From Parietichytrium sp. I65-24A (lineage: Eukaryota > Sar > Bigyra > Thraustochytrida > Thraustochytriidae): a stretch of 64,000 bases of DNA. This document shows positions 1 through 10,762 of the stretch, piece by piece. Position 1 is the stretch's first letter. Each line of letters opens with the position of its first letter. The stretch covers positions 372,001 through 436,000 of the forward strand of contig BLSF01000036.1 in assembly GCA_012862575.1 (NCBI GenBank), given 5' to 3'. The position numbers were made by a program, and so were the translations under genes. The notes under the pieces were generated by a model. That model made no database searches. It was not told the DNA's origin and saw only the letters and a program-made list of their open reading frames with translations.

Positions 1-510
1 GACCAAGTAGAGTGGTCCACAGGATTGGTTGGTCTCAGATCGGAATTTCTAGCAGTTTTGGAGATGCTAGATGTTTCCAAGGGGCATCAAGTGCCCTGGG
101 CAGACCTCGTCATGGTGTTGCAGCGGTGGTTGCAGATGAATGGCGAGACTCGGAGGGCGAAAATGGGCAAGGATTTCAAGCAGTGGCTGCGCACGCAAGT
201 ACAAGAAAATATCACAAAGGCCCTCAATGCGTACTATGGCGCCAGTTTCCCTTCAAGTGCGTTTATCGGGTTGCAAACGAACGATGGGTACATTACCTAC
301 GAACAATGCACAGATACGATGAACGAGATCAAAGACTCAGTCCTTGCTTGGACCAAAGAAGATTACTATTTCTTTGAGGCTGAAGACATATTAGATTCGC
401 GAGAAATGAAGTTTAGTGACGAAGCGTCTATCGGAGCACAGGAATTTGACGAGATCATTCGCACATATACTTGGAAGCTGTCCAATTCTCGAGTCGATTT
501 CTTCTTGTAA
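1..510 (+). CDS. C-terminal part of an unrecognised protein, cut by the window edge
   Basis: The frame is open from base 1 and ends with TAA at 508-510, giving about 169 residues. The first possible in-frame codons are not ATG, so the true start lies outside the window. The piece is soluble-looking and rich in Trp, Tyr and acidic residues (WADLVM, WLQMNGE, EDYYFFEAED), with no membrane segment and no motif I can assign. Its unbroken frame and balanced composition argue for real coding sequence. It faces the next gene tail to tail. I do not recognise the family. Confidence 0.6.
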   Translation, partial: DQVEWSTGLVGLRSEFLAVLEMLDVSKGHQVPWADLVMVLQRWLQMNGETRRAKMGKDFKQWLRTQVQENITKALNAYYGASFPSSAFIGLQTNDGYITYEQCTDTMNEIKDSVLAWTKEDYYFFEAEDILDSREMKFSDEASIGAQEFDEIIRTYTWKLSNSRVDFFL

Positions 511-941
511 CCAGTGATTGCTTGACCTTTAATTCGCACATCGAAATCATTTTCCATTTCGTAATCATCCTCTCACGGCATATATAGTTTATTCCTAAAT
601 TCAGAACAGAAAGAGCTCCTGTGATGGCGACGTTGGAGACATACAGCGCCAAAACCAATCTCGAACGCGGGTCACCTTCAAACGAAGAAGCGAGCTCGGA
701 TGAAATTGTCGTCTCACTTCACTTTACCGCTCAACGGATGCACAGTGGAGCTGTTGAGAGTTAGAGTCAGATCAGAACTTGGTTTATCAGGAGAAACAAA
801 AGCGCAGGCATTGGAAAGCGACGCTGATGAAACGTAAAGAGAACGAAAAACTAGAAAAATTATCCAAAAAGTGATCAACAAGGGCCGCAACTCTATCGGT
901 ATTTTTTGGGGGGCCATGGCAGCTTTGTTGTGCGCGAGAGT
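511..941. other. Tail-to-tail spacer
   Basis: The spacer between two converging genes holds both 3' ends. I see no gene, RNA or repeat in it beyond a short T/G run near 901-912. Confidence 0.5.
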
Positions 942-2474
942 TTATTCAAAGTCAAGCATTGTCTCAAGACCTCCAGAGGCAGCACCCTTCTTGCCTCCGG
1001 AGGTTTCGGCACTGGCGGGTGCTTCTTTTTTGGCAGAAGTAGGATCAGCACTTTTCTCGCTATTCTCCTTCGATTTCGGCCCTTCCCCACCTTCACCGCT
1101 GCCCTTCTCACCAGACTTGTTGCAACCGTTCGCGTTCCCCCCCTTACTTTCGCCATCTCCCTCTTTGCCGGCTCCATTACCTTTTCGTCTCTTGTTTCTC
1201 TTCTTTTTCTTTTTTTGTGGACCCGAAGCACCTTCCCTTGTGTCCGCCGGTGCGCCTTCGTCTACTTCCTCTGTATTGCCATCAGCACTCTTCTTGCCAC
1301 CAGCGGATGATTTTGAATCAATGCTTTTGCCGCGGTTGCGTTTTCGCCTTTGCCTGGGATTCTTCTTATCACCACGGTTAGTCTCGTCCCTTGAGGGAGG
1401 GCCCGGCCTACCTCGCCGTCTTGGAGACGGAGAACGTCTGCGGCGGTCAAATCCGGGAGACATACGCTCGCGCCCATCTCTATCTCGTCCAGGAGGTTCG
1501 CGTCCAAAGTCGCGACGATCACGTGGCCAGCCATCTCGTCTGTCGCGCTCGAAGTCATCACGTCTATCCCGCTCCCAATCATCGCGCCTCATTCGGTCCC
1601 ACTCCTCGCGTCTGTCCATTTCCCTCCAGTCCATGCGCTGCCTGTCCCAGTCAGGGTGCCGATCATCCCTGTCCCATGGCGGAGGTGGGCCGTCCCGACC
1701 ACGCCGAGGTGGTAGATCTTCTCCTCTTCGCCCCCGCTCCGGAAATTCCTCCATACCATTGCCAGGCGGCCCGCGCGGTGGAGGTCCATCTCTCAGGTTC
1801 TGTGGCGGCCTTCCGCTTGGTTGTGAAGACTGTGGAGTCGCCCCCTGCGGCGGAGGCTTTTTAGGTTCCTTTAGAGACGATCTTATTTTTGCCAGTTGCG
1901 CTTTTGGTAATCTCTCCTTCTCTTCCCAAGAGTCCAGCATTTTGCTAGCATACTCGCGCACCTTCTCGGGCGCAGTTGGTTTCATGAGCGCAGAAAACAT
2001 TGCCTCGAACAAGCCACTCCATCTCACTCTATAGTCATACGGCACGTCTTTGCCAGCTTTTACCATACTCTCCAACTTGAGTAAGACGTCGTTCACTGTG
2101 TGCAACACGATCATTTTCATGGATCCCTTGCCTGACTGCGATGGTTTCACGGCGACCGCCTGCAACTCGCTCTGCACCGAGTCGCCAAGCTTTGGATGGG
2201 CTACAATCCACTGCCTCAATTTTTTGACACCCTCTGCAGATGGTGTTGCACCAGACAGCTCTTTTCGGAATCTCTTCTCCTCGTCTTTGCTCAGCCTGAG
2301 CTGAGAAAGTTTCTCGTCTCCTTGCCTACTCGATGAAACTTTCTTTTCTCCATTGCTTTGACTCTGACTGCGACTGTCGCCTTTCTTGCGCCTCACAAAC
2401 TCTTCACCATCATCCAGCAAGGCTTTCACCATCTCCAGCCCGGATGACGAGCTTCGACCGCGATGGGTTTCCAT
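942..2474 (-). CDS. CID-domain (RNA polymerase II CTD-interacting) RNA-processing protein
   Basis: The product has 510 residues. The start is the first ATG of the frame at 2474 (METHRG); the frame also runs upstream to a GTG. Residues about 64-202 look like an all-helical CID/RPR domain: a hydrophobic helix with the VNDV signature (LHTVNDVLLK) and a last segment, KMLDSWEEKERLP, matching the R-h-h-x-x-W-E-E-R pattern of Pcf11, SCAF and RPRD proteins. After it comes a Pro/Gln linker, an Arg/Asp-alternating stretch (RDRRDDFERDRRD) at about 235-350, and a Lys/Gly/Glu-rich tail. In the family the CID binds the phosphorylated polymerase II tail and couples transcription to RNA 3'-end formation or splicing, so a nuclear role is likely. 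The exact subfamily cannot be assigned from sequence reading alone. Confidence 0.62.
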   Translation of the reverse strand: METHRGRSSSSGLEMVKALLDDGEEFVRRKKGDSRSQSQSNGEKKVSSSRQGDEKLSQLRLSKDEEKRFRKELSGATPSAEGVKKLRQWIVAHPKLGDSVQSELQAVAVKPSQSGKGSMKMIVLHTVNDVLLKLESMVKAGKDVPYDYRVRWSGLFEAMFSALMKPTAPEKVREYASKMLDSWEEKERLPKAQLAKIRSSLKEPKKPPPQGATPQSSQPSGRPPQNLRDGPPPRGPPGNGMEEFPERGRRGEDLPPRRGRDGPPPPWDRDDRHPDWDRQRMDWREMDRREEWDRMRRDDWERDRRDDFERDRRDGWPRDRRDFGREPPGRDRDGRERMSPGFDRRRRSPSPRRRGRPGPPSRDETNRGDKKNPRQRRKRNRGKSIDSKSSAGGKKSADGNTEEVDEGAPADTREGASGPQKKKKKRNKRRKGNGAGKEGDGESKGGNANGCNKSGEKGSGEGGEGPKSKENSEKSADPTSAKKEAPASAETSGGKKGAASGGLETMLDFE

Positions 2475-3829
2475 CTCCTTTTTTCTTCCTTCGTCTATCA
2501 CCCACACCCAAGTCTATTCCCTTCGCCGCTACAAACAAGCTGAAAAATTCGCTCCAATTCGGACACTCAGCACCACTCTCAAACGCTGGAACATGTACTC
2601 AAATCGACCCAATCAGTGACACCTTCCAAAGCACTGGCATCAACTCCAAGCTCTGCGTATCTCCCCTGCAATTCCACCTCCGAAACTTGGCTTGCGCAGC
2701 ACCAATGGCCGACGTTTCCTTCCCGCCTTGTTGTATATACTGTGCTCAACGACGACCTGCTGCACCAAACTCCAAACTCCAACCGTGAAAACCAGAAATG
2801 TGGCCAAGAAGAAGAAGAAGAAGAAGAACGACAACAACCAGACTTGAGCCAAACGCTTCTTCTTGCTGACTTGCTGGCTTACTGAGGAAGCTGCTGAGAA
2901 GAGCTAGCAGCCGCTTACGCGAGCGTAGCGTGTGGCCGTTTCTGTTCGTACGTGAGAGTGAGCGCCACCGACGTTGCTCACAAAGGTGTCCTCAGCGCGG
3001 ACACTTTTGCTCCTTACTTTTTTCGTTTTTTTTTTTTCTCTTCCTCACTCACAACGTCTTACAACCACCTACGTCGGTACCGGGTTAAGGTTTAGGTTGA
3101 CTGACAGGCGAGCAAGTCGTAGCACCCTATGACGTAGTCTTTTAAGATGATATCAGAGATATCCGATAGGGAGGATGATGTCATTGATGGATGTTCACTC
3201 TGGAAGCGTTCCGCAAAACATCCCATCTCGAGGAACAAACAAGCATTCGCGAACGGGGTTTTATACGGGACTATGGTACGTACGCCTACTCCGCTAGGAT
3301 CGGAAGGAGCCTGTCCTCTTGGAACAATGAAGCAGTAGGCTCACCACTTATCTATCCACCTATCCCCTCGCTAAGCCGCTAATGAATGACCATCCACCTC
3401 GCTAATAGCCATGGTCTTAGAGAATAGCAGCTGAGTCCTACTGGGCGAGACTTCGTGCAACGTTGGGTGTGTGACGCTGAGAGGCTTGTAGTCCTCTCTA
3501 ACAAAACCACTAGCCACCCAGAAGCTATGACTGACTAACGTGCTAGCGCTTTATTATTGATGTCGTAAGACCTGAGCACTAAAGCACATGCAGTACAATG
3601 TAAGATGAGAAATGAGAAATGGGAAATGAGAAGTGAGAAGCGAAAGACAAAGTGACTCGAAAGTGAACGAACATTGGTCATTGGATGTCATTGGCCAGTC
3701 AAAAGTCAAAGTGGCAGTCACTCTTGTCGACTTTGGTTCTGGAAGCGATTGCGAGAGTATAGTTTGGCATTGGCCAAGCAGGAGCGAGATAGTACGTTGG
3801 GGTCGAACGCAGGAAAGCTGGACTGCAAG
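2475..3829. other. Head-to-head spacer with simple repeats
   Basis: This divergent region of 1.36 kb between the CID gene and the PAF-acetylhydrolase gene should hold both promoters. It contains a GAA run at about 2809-2829, a T-rich tract at about 3016-3042 and a degenerate GAGAAAT repeat at about 3605-3641. I see no convincing gene in it; the short open frames lack coding character. Confidence 0.5.
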
Positions 3830-5032
3830 ATGGGACAACTTATTGGGCGGCTGATGGGGCTGCGTGGAGAGATCACTCCGCCGCTCGGGCAGTACAAGTG
3901 CGTCGGGGTTGTGAGGTTCAGGCCGACCGAGAAAACGCCGTGGGTGCAGATGTTCTACCCGTCTGCGGATGCGGTGAGAGCCCCAAAGGGTGAACAGGAA
4001 AAGTTGCCGTACATGCGCAAAGAGGCTGCTGGCGGCCTGGCGCAGTGGATCGGCATTAAGCCACTGAGCTTTGTGTTCAGAGCAAGCTTGAGCAAGCTCA
4101 AGCATCCCTTCATCAATGAGTCTCCTCTTGCCGAGAAATTTGCCAAGGAGGAAAAATTGCCGGTGCTCTTGTTCTCGCACGGCCTCGGCGGAAACGGGGA
4201 GATGTACAGTAAAGTTTGCTCGGATATTGCAAGCCACGGGTACCTCGTGGTTGCTATGGAGCACGAGGACGGAAGCGGAAGCTATTCTCTGCCATATGGA
4301 GCGTCTCGACCACAACTTTATAAAAAGCCACCGAAAGATATGCCCTACGAACGCGAAAATGTAATCGAATTTCGCAAGTCATTCCTGGAACACCGGCTGA
4401 AGGACGTCCAGGCTGTGCTAGAGTATGTTCAAAGCACAGCGAGCGAATCAGTTTCCGTCTCGGATGTGAAAGTCTCTGCCCCGAGCGACCTTGAGCACGA
4501 GCTTGCGGCCGAGATCGTGAAGCGAGCCGATCTCAATTCTGTGCATCTAGGAGGCCACAGTTTTGGCGGTGCATCGACAGTATACAGCGCGCAGGATGAA
4601 TTTGTCTCCAAATCCATTGTTGGAGCTATTTTGCTAGACCTGTGGCCATTTCCGGTCCCACATGACATCATCGAGAGAGGTATGCCAATGCGATCACTCT
4701 CAATCTTGACGGAACAATTCGCAACGAACAACGAAGTCCCTATTACACTGTCTCTCGTGGAGAGCTCAAACAAGAGCAAGCCTCAAATGGAGTCTTTCTA
4801 TATTCCTGGCACCATGCATCAGCAGTACAGCGACGCGCCGTGGTTCATGAGTCCAAAGCTCGCGAAGAAGTCAATGTCCCTCGGCGCCGTGTCCAAAGAG
4901 ACATCACAAATGACTCTGATTAAAGCCATGGTAAACTTTTTAGCGAAAAACCCTGACTTGGGCCAGAATGATCCTTCCAGCGAGCTCAGGCCCCTGGCCA
5001 GGTCTGATCTGCCCGTCCCGAAACGAGGGTGA
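3830..5032 (+). CDS. PAF-acetylhydrolase family lipase (plasma/type II group)
   Basis: The product has 400 residues, close to PAFAH2. It should hydrolyse the sn-2 acetyl or short oxidised acyl chain of phospholipids. The alpha/beta-hydrolase layout is complete: oxyanion segment SHGLGG at 116-121, nucleophile elbow GHSFGG with Ser244, acid Asp270 in LLDLWPFP, and His330 in TMHQQYSD; these three contexts are the family's catalytic triad. No signal peptide is visible. The start is the ATG at 3830 (MGQLIGRL); the frame runs upstream to a TTG, which I do not accept. Gly2 recalls N-myristoylated PAFAH2, but residue 6 is Gly rather than Ser/Thr, so lipidation is doubtful. Confidence 0.88.
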   Translation: MGQLIGRLMGLRGEITPPLGQYKCVGVVRFRPTEKTPWVQMFYPSADAVRAPKGEQEKLPYMRKEAAGGLAQWIGIKPLSFVFRASLSKLKHPFINESPLAEKFAKEEKLPVLLFSHGLGGNGEMYSKVCSDIASHGYLVVAMEHEDGSGSYSLPYGASRPQLYKKPPKDMPYERENVIEFRKSFLEHRLKDVQAVLEYVQSTASESVSVSDVKVSAPSDLEHELAAEIVKRADLNSVHLGGHSFGGASTVYSAQDEFVSKSIVGAILLDLWPFPVPHDIIERGMPMRSLSILTEQFATNNEVPITLSLVESSNKSKPQMESFYIPGTMHQQYSDAPWFMSPKLAKKSMSLGAVSKETSQMTLIKAMVNFLAKNPDLGQNDPSSELRPLARSDLPVPKRG

Positions 5033-5448
5033 TGCAAAATTCAAAATTTTACAGTACAGCACACAGGAACTTCCGAGCACACATATCTGTCTGTACGACG
5101 AAAGTCCACCTCTTCAGTAGTTGTGCACTACAGTCGTCGCCCGGCATCAAACAGGGCTCCCCAGGCCTGTTTTCCAGCTCTGCACTCACTCGTGAATTAA
5201 TATAGAACCAGTTTCTCTTGATTGACATCTTATCTTCTCCGTCGTTGCTGCCTCTGTGCCGAGGAGGTCGAGGAGTGTTACTTCAAGCTAGCTGGGACTT
5301 GCACCTGACTAGTCAGCAACCTTTCTTTGCGTTGCGTTAGAAGACAACTCGACTCGGAAGCGGCCCAGACGACATCAGACGACTCACAGTCAGCACCTCG
5401 TCTGCGTGAGCGGTCTTGGCGGCTGGCACGCAGAGCTGGTAGAGAAGG
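5033..5448. other. Spacer between PAF-acetylhydrolase and WD40 genes
   Basis: The 416 bp between two same-strand genes should hold a 3' end and a promoter. I see nothing else. Confidence 0.4.
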
Positions 5449-7048
5449 ATGGAGAACGAGGATATGTCGCCACGCGACGAGATAGACGATATTTTAGGGG
5501 ACCTTGTGCAGCGGGTCAACTCCCAAAGTAACAGCCAGAATGGGAGCGCAACAGACCTGCAGGACAAGGTCGTCTCGGCGGTTACTGAGAGTGCAGCAGG
5601 GCAGACGAGCCCACGCAAGGCTGCCCAGAACAAGGGAAAAGGAGGAGGGTTTTGGCCGTTCAGATCTGAAGAAGGCAAAGGCGACGCCAGCGCCGCGCAC
5701 GAGGAGGGAATGTACGTGAGGAGCACACCGTCGAGCAAAGGGACGAAGGTTGACCTCGATAAGCTGGTGTTTGCCCAGTGTCTGCCCGCGGCACACAAGG
5801 GCGCAGTAACACACGTGAGTTTTAGTAGTGAAGGGATGTTTCTAGCCTCTGCAGGCGCAGACCACGTTGTCAAATTGTGGAGGGTGTTGCAGGCACTCAA
5901 GGAGGATTTTGAGCAGTGTGAACCACAATCGAGGTGCGAGTCGTTGAATCAGTTCCCTCCCGGGCCGAAGCTTTTTCAGAATGACCCGTGGAAAGTATTT
6001 GCCGGCCATACTGGAGCTGTTGTTCATTTGACATGGTCCGATAGCCAGTTTCTGCTTTCCGCTTCTGAAGACTGCACCACAAGGCTTTGGCACGCTACTC
6101 GAGATCAATGTTTGTAAGTTAAATGTGGAAGTGGTGCTTAGTTGCACGTCGGATCGATCGCTTACTGGCCGTGGTGCGTACTATGATATGCACAGGTATA
6201 TATTTTATCACACGAAGCCGGTGACTTCGGTTGCCTTCTTACCAAAGAGTGACTTGATTTTTGCCACAGGCTCCAAGGATGGCAACGTGAGGGTGTGGAA
6301 CATTCCAGACAAGTCCGTGCTTCACTGGCACAACGTCGCTTTACAGGTCACCGCAGTTACGTTCTCCCGCGATGCCAAAACTCTGATTTGCGGTTCCGAA
6401 GATGGCGTTGTGTCCTTCTTCAAGTTTGACAAGCGCGATGGTCTGGAGTTTTTCACTCAGATCGAGTGCAGAAATCGCCGTGGAAAACAAAAGACCGGGA
6501 AACGTGTCACCGGGGTACAGTCATGCGTCTTATCCAGCGACGCTACGCGCGAGGGAAAGTCACGCGAGCTACTTCTCGTTACGACAAATGACTCGAGGAT
6601 AAGGCTTTGCTCCATGGAAACGTATTTGTGCTTGTACAAATTCAAGGGCGCTTTGAACAATGTGTCGAACATTCGTGCTGGTATATGTGAGGAGAGTGAC
6701 CACATCATTTGCCCCTCGGAAGATAAGACCATCTGTGTCTGGAGAACTCAAACATTCGAGCAGACTTCGACAATTTTGTCCACACCTTTAGCATCAAAGA
6801 AACTGATTGGGAATGCAGCGAAAAAATGCTCGGTCAGAGAGTCTTTTCAGGCACACGGATCCATGGTTAATGCTGCTGTATTCGCACCGCAACGAACTGC
6901 AAAGGTGGCGAGATATGATGGGACGGCTGAAGAGGGAGGTCCCAGCCCCAGAGATTCGAATGGCCCTCCCGCACAGCTACAAAAGTGCTTTATCGTTACG
7001 TGTGGATCCGAGGGCCACATACACGTCTTTGAGAACCTCGGCAAATGA
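5449..7048 (+). CDS. WDR44-like WD40-repeat protein (one intron)
   Basis: Exons are 5449-6113 and 6196-7048. The 82 bp intron (GTAAGT donor, CACAG acceptor) splits a Leu codon and joins two open frames into one 505-residue protein. The acidic N terminus contains MENEDMSPRDEIDDIL, then about seven WD repeats follow. The order and wording match WDR44/rabphilin-11: KLWRV, RLWHATRDQCL, RVWNIPDKSVLHW, a TQIECRNRRG-type insertion, TNDSRIRL, SEDKTICVW and a final repeat beginning AHGSMVNAAVFAP. WDR44 binds active Rab11 on recycling endosomes, so a role in membrane traffic is inferred; animal WDR44 has a much longer N terminus, and plants and protists carry shorter relatives like this one. Confidence 0.88.
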
Positions 7049-7221
7049 ATTATTGTCATCGCACGAGTTTTCTTGCCCCTCTTGACTACACTTTTGATCT
7101 TAGATTTTGGGTGACACTGAAGCTTTGAGACTGATCGAATGCAGGGAGCTAGACGAGGTGGTCAAATTGAAAAGTATGAAATACATCACTGTAATAATAA
7201 TTAACTGTTAAAACTATACTT

Positions 7222-7913
7222 TCAGCCCTCGAGGTGGATCATCGCCGTTTGATTATGGCCTCCGGAATGCCTGTTTGAAGTCAATACAAACCAGATAGAA
7301 AGAAAAAAAAGTCAGTCCTCAAAGCAGTTGCAAGAGCACACAAATGGGCAACCCATCTCACTTACATCGCTACATGTTCAGCAACTTTCAGAGGGTCCTT
7401 TTCGAACATGTACCCCACGTGCTCATGAGAAAGATTCAGAGTAAAGTCCTCACCACTATCAGGTTTCTTCTCCCCGCACTTATCTGAGTCCATTAGCTCC
7501 AATCTGAAGTACTGCCTCTTTTTGAGCACGAGTCTCCCATCAGGAAACGTGGCTGGTTTAAGTCTGTCGATACCGGCTCCCCTCAGATCGATACCCGTCT
7601 CCTCGAAAAATTCGCGTGCTGCTCCTGCAACTGGACTCTCATCAGTGTCGTCCAAATTCCCACCGGGAAGCTGTCCATGAAGCCCTTTCTTATTTTTGAA
7701 AGCCTTGAGCACAAGGTACCCGTGCGTTGCGTGCTTGACGATCAGGAACGCTTTTGTTGGTCGAACTTCCGCGCCGCTCGCGCCAACTTCGCCAGTCTCT
7801 CCAGTAGCCCCGTATCCTGCTGTTCCGCTCAACATTCCCGCGTGCTCACCGGAATCGTCTTCAGAGTCTCCGCCGCAGCAGCACCACTGGCGGCACCTTC
7901 GGCACAGTTCCAT
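7222..7913 (-). CDS. Nudix hydrolase (two exons)
   Basis: Exon 1 is 7366-7913 and exon 2 is 7222-7270. The 95 bp intron has a GTAAGT donor and a T-rich tract before CAG. Without splicing the frame stops at once after AEHVAM; with it the protein gains HSGGHNQTAMIHLEG and ends at TGA, 198 residues in all. The Nudix box runs GGNLDDTDE then REFFEETGI, with the catalytic REx2EE core intact and one extra residue in the loop before the first Glu. Such enzymes cleave nucleoside diphosphates linked to another group; the substrate is unknown. The N terminus is Cys-rich (CRRCRQWCCCGG), possibly a palmitoylation site. The ATG is at 7911-7913; an upstream GTG is in frame. Confidence 0.85.
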
Positions 7914-8659
7914 ACGTTGTTGCTCCGCACGTCTCCGCCTCGGAAAGGATCCCACTCAAAGTGAAGCCGAATCTTCGTTTAGGAACGCACAATCCCGGCG
8001 TCCTGTGCTCACACAACTACAACTCGAAGGCTCAGCTCCTTCGTTCCTTTCTTTCGTGTGTTCTATTTTATCTCTCTGCCTTACGTCTCTCTTTTGGCTT
8101 CCACTTTCACTTCCACTTTCACTTCTATCTTCCTCTTCGTTTCATCAAAATCAATGTTTCATGAGTTTCATGTTCACCATTTTACTCATTTTACTCACAG
8201 TCAAGTCACCCACACATACGAGTATCACCCTACTCCCGACTATCTGGGCGCTAGAGCACTGGGTTCTCCCGCCCTGAGCTTCTATGGCGGGTCCTATGCT
8301 CCGCTCTAGAATCGCGGGTTTGGGTTCTCGTGTGGAGAACCGAGGCTTGCGATTCTTGCGATGAGCTTGAGTGGTGCATGGAGTGCATGGAGTGCATGGG
8401 CGAACTTCAAGTTGCATGTTGCATGTTTGATAGGCGTGCATGGTGGGAATGAGCTAGAGCACGCTGCGTTGTGAGGGAGAGAAAGACTGTGACTGTGCGC
8501 GTTCATGCACGGTGATCTAGCAGAGATTCGTTTGTTTGTCAGTGCACAAGGAGAGTGAGTGAAGGAAAGAGAGGGAGAAGGGAGAGAGATCCACCATCCC
8601 AGAGCCTGAGGGTGGGAAACCGAACGGATTGATTGGCAGCGGCTTTGCAGGGAAGAAGA
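7914..8659. other. Head-to-head spacer with small direct repeats
   Basis: The promoter region is shared by the Nudix and P-loop genes. It contains a TTCCACTTTCAC direct repeat at about 8099-8127 and CATGGAGTG direct repeats at about 8377-8400. No gene or RNA was recognised. Confidence 0.4.
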
Positions 8660-10762
8660 ATGGACGGATTGAAACAACTCCGGCGCATGGACTGGGATGC
8701 TTGCGCGAAGGCCAACACACTGGAGGAGCTTCTTGAACTGGAGTCAGTGCAAACCGTGAAAAATGCGCTCCTAGTGTCCCGACCCGATGGCGGTCCGGGG
8801 TTTGCGGACTGCAGCGTGGGGTTTAGTGCGAACAATGGCGGGAGGGTGTCATTTATGCTGAGACGAAGAAGCAGGGCGGGAAAGTCTGGTTTGGAGAGTG
8901 GTCAAGTCGCCGACAGAGAACTGGGCTACGCTTTGGCAGTAATGCTTGGAATTCATTCGGAACAGAGGAAGCTCGAAAGCGAATGGAAAGAACAATTGGA
9001 GCGGGAAGGGGTCCAAGTCAAAGATGTGCTGGTGAACAGAATGATCGAACGATTCGCGGAAGAAGCTGGAGTCGCCCTTTGTGAGATGCGCTGGAATCGG
9101 ACGAATGGAAATCTACGAGTGGTCTTTTGTCCTACAGCCGTCGTCCGAGACCGCTTGTCTGGCACAGTGCTCTGGAGGTACTCGCCAGGATATCTTCAAT
9201 ACTTTAGCTACGAAGCTAACGACGCAATATTACTACCAAGCATATCTGCGAACGCCGACAAAGAGCTGGCAAGGCGCGTGATAGACGATGTCTGGTCCTA
9301 TTTGTCACGCCAGGATTACATCGTCGACCGCAACGTCATTTCAACGTTTGACCAGTGCCTCTACGAGTACATTTTAAACGGCCTCATGCTCCCTGGTGAA
9401 GGCTTCCTCCCTTCGCAGACCATTTCAAAGGCAGTGGGAATGTACTTGTGGGGCGGACCCGGCGTTGGTAAAAGCACACTTGTGGGTCACCTGGCACCAG
9501 CACTTCAATACGGGCTGAGTCGGCATGTTAAGCCGTCAATGCAAGTGAATATCGTGAAGGTACCTCTGAACTCAGTCAGTCCTGGGCACTTGCAGCAGAT
9601 ATTGCGCGTGCATGGCATCTCTGACTGGTCCGTAGAGCGCATGCTGGAGCAAAGCATTGCAAAAGAGAATCTCGTCATTCTTCACTTGGAGGAGAACCCT
9701 CAAGACCTCGACTTGCAGCGCAAGCTCTTTGCCTTGGTGAGAAGTGCGGTGCAGAGTCTCCTGTCAAAATATCCTGAACGTCCCGGAAGTGTCATCTACA
9801 CAATCACTTCCAACTACGAGGCTTGTCAAGAGATTTCCGAGCTTTGCAGCGGAGAGCTGAGAGTCCAACCTCCTTCTGCAGAGGAGCAATACAAATGGGC
9901 TTGTGCGATGCTCCGCCGGAAGGTCGATCAGGTTACTCAAGCAGGGTGTGAAATCATCATTGATTCAGGAGCCCAACCGCCACACACGGATGATATGCGG
10001 CCACTGAACAATTGGTGGCTATCTCTAAGCTTTCATATCTCGCAGCTATATTTCGCGAGTAAGCAGACCGTAAAAATCTTTCCTTCAAAGGAAGGGACCA
10101 GGAATGTGGAGCTTCTCTCCGGGTCTGAGAAGTTGACATTGGCAACCCAAGATGGATATTTGTATTTTGACGCCAGAGCACATATTGACCCGCTAGAAAG
10201 CGTCTTGGACATGGCAATCGGAGGCTTCACGACACCAGCGGTGGTATTCGTGGACTGTAGCCATTTTGATGACACCAAGTGCATCGATAACATTCGACAA
10301 GACTCGAAAGCTCGCGTTCTGAAGTATTTGACGAGCTGCGATGGGAATCTCCACATTCGCAGCCGCGATATGGGAGAGCTTAAAGACGAGTCGGACAAGG
10401 AGAAGATATATGGCGATCCTAGCGAAATCAGGGGCGGCCTTTTCAAATTCATTGATGATACGACGAATCCAAATGTTCCTATTTCCACCGTCGTGGGGGA
10501 TTGCGCACGATGTGGTGCGAATATTCCTTGCCAGGCATCCAAAGAGGAAGGTTTTGTACGTCTCGCTACCGTATTTGCATCCGTAACTCAGCTAGGGCAA
10601 TTCATGCTTCGTGAGCTGCTAGAATCTTCGCCACGGTCGCGCACGCACCGAACAAGCATCATCAAGAAACACCTCGTCTTTGTGCTCTTTGCCCTTCCAG
10701 GAGAACCGCTTGTCACTCAAACGCTTTCGCGAGCACATCTCATCATCCGCCCTTCGCAGTAG
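8660..10762 (+). CDS. Large P-loop NTPase of unknown family
   Basis: The product has 700 residues from the ATG at 8660 (MDGLKQLRRM); the frame extends a little upstream to a TTG. A clean Walker A, GGPGVGKS at residues 265-272, follows LWGG, and a beta-strand-like LVILHLEENP about 80 residues later may stand for Walker B although it lacks the usual Asp. The first 250 residues and last 300 carry no motif I know; CARCGANIPC near residue 612 could bind a metal. No membrane segment is visible. It could be a distant AAA or STAND-type ATPase. The last 30 residues have ordinary composition but an extra exon cannot be excluded. I do not assign a function. Confidence 0.7.
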   Translation: MDGLKQLRRMDWDACAKANTLEELLELESVQTVKNALLVSRPDGGPGFADCSVGFSANNGGRVSFMLRRRSRAGKSGLESGQVADRELGYALAVMLGIHSEQRKLESEWKEQLEREGVQVKDVLVNRMIERFAEEAGVALCEMRWNRTNGNLRVVFCPTAVVRDRLSGTVLWRYSPGYLQYFSYEANDAILLPSISANADKELARRVIDDVWSYLSRQDYIVDRNVISTFDQCLYEYILNGLMLPGEGFLPSQTISKAVGMYLWGGPGVGKSTLVGHLAPALQYGLSRHVKPSMQVNIVKVPLNSVSPGHLQQILRVHGISDWSVERMLEQSIAKENLVILHLEENPQDLDLQRKLFALVRSAVQSLLSKYPERPGSVIYTITSNYEACQEISELCSGELRVQPPSAEEQYKWACAMLRRKVDQVTQAGCEIIIDSGAQPPHTDDMRPLNNWWLSLSFHISQLYFASKQTVKIFPSKEGTRNVELLSGSEKLTLATQDGYLYFDARAHIDPLESVLDMAIGGFTTPAVVFVDCSHFDDTKCIDNIRQDSKARVLKYLTSCDGNLHIRSRDMGELKDESDKEKIYGDPSEIRGGLFKFIDDTTNPNVPISTVVGDCARCGANIPCQASKEEGFVRLATVFASVTQLGQFMLRELLESSPRSRTHRTSIIKKHLVFVLFALPGEPLVTQTLSRAHLIIRPSQ

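Noticed and set aside
871-2034. Long plus-strand open frame (387 codons) rich in Ser, Pro and Arg
   Set aside because: It is the antisense of the Arg/Lys-rich part of the CID gene; its composition mirrors that bias and it has no motif.
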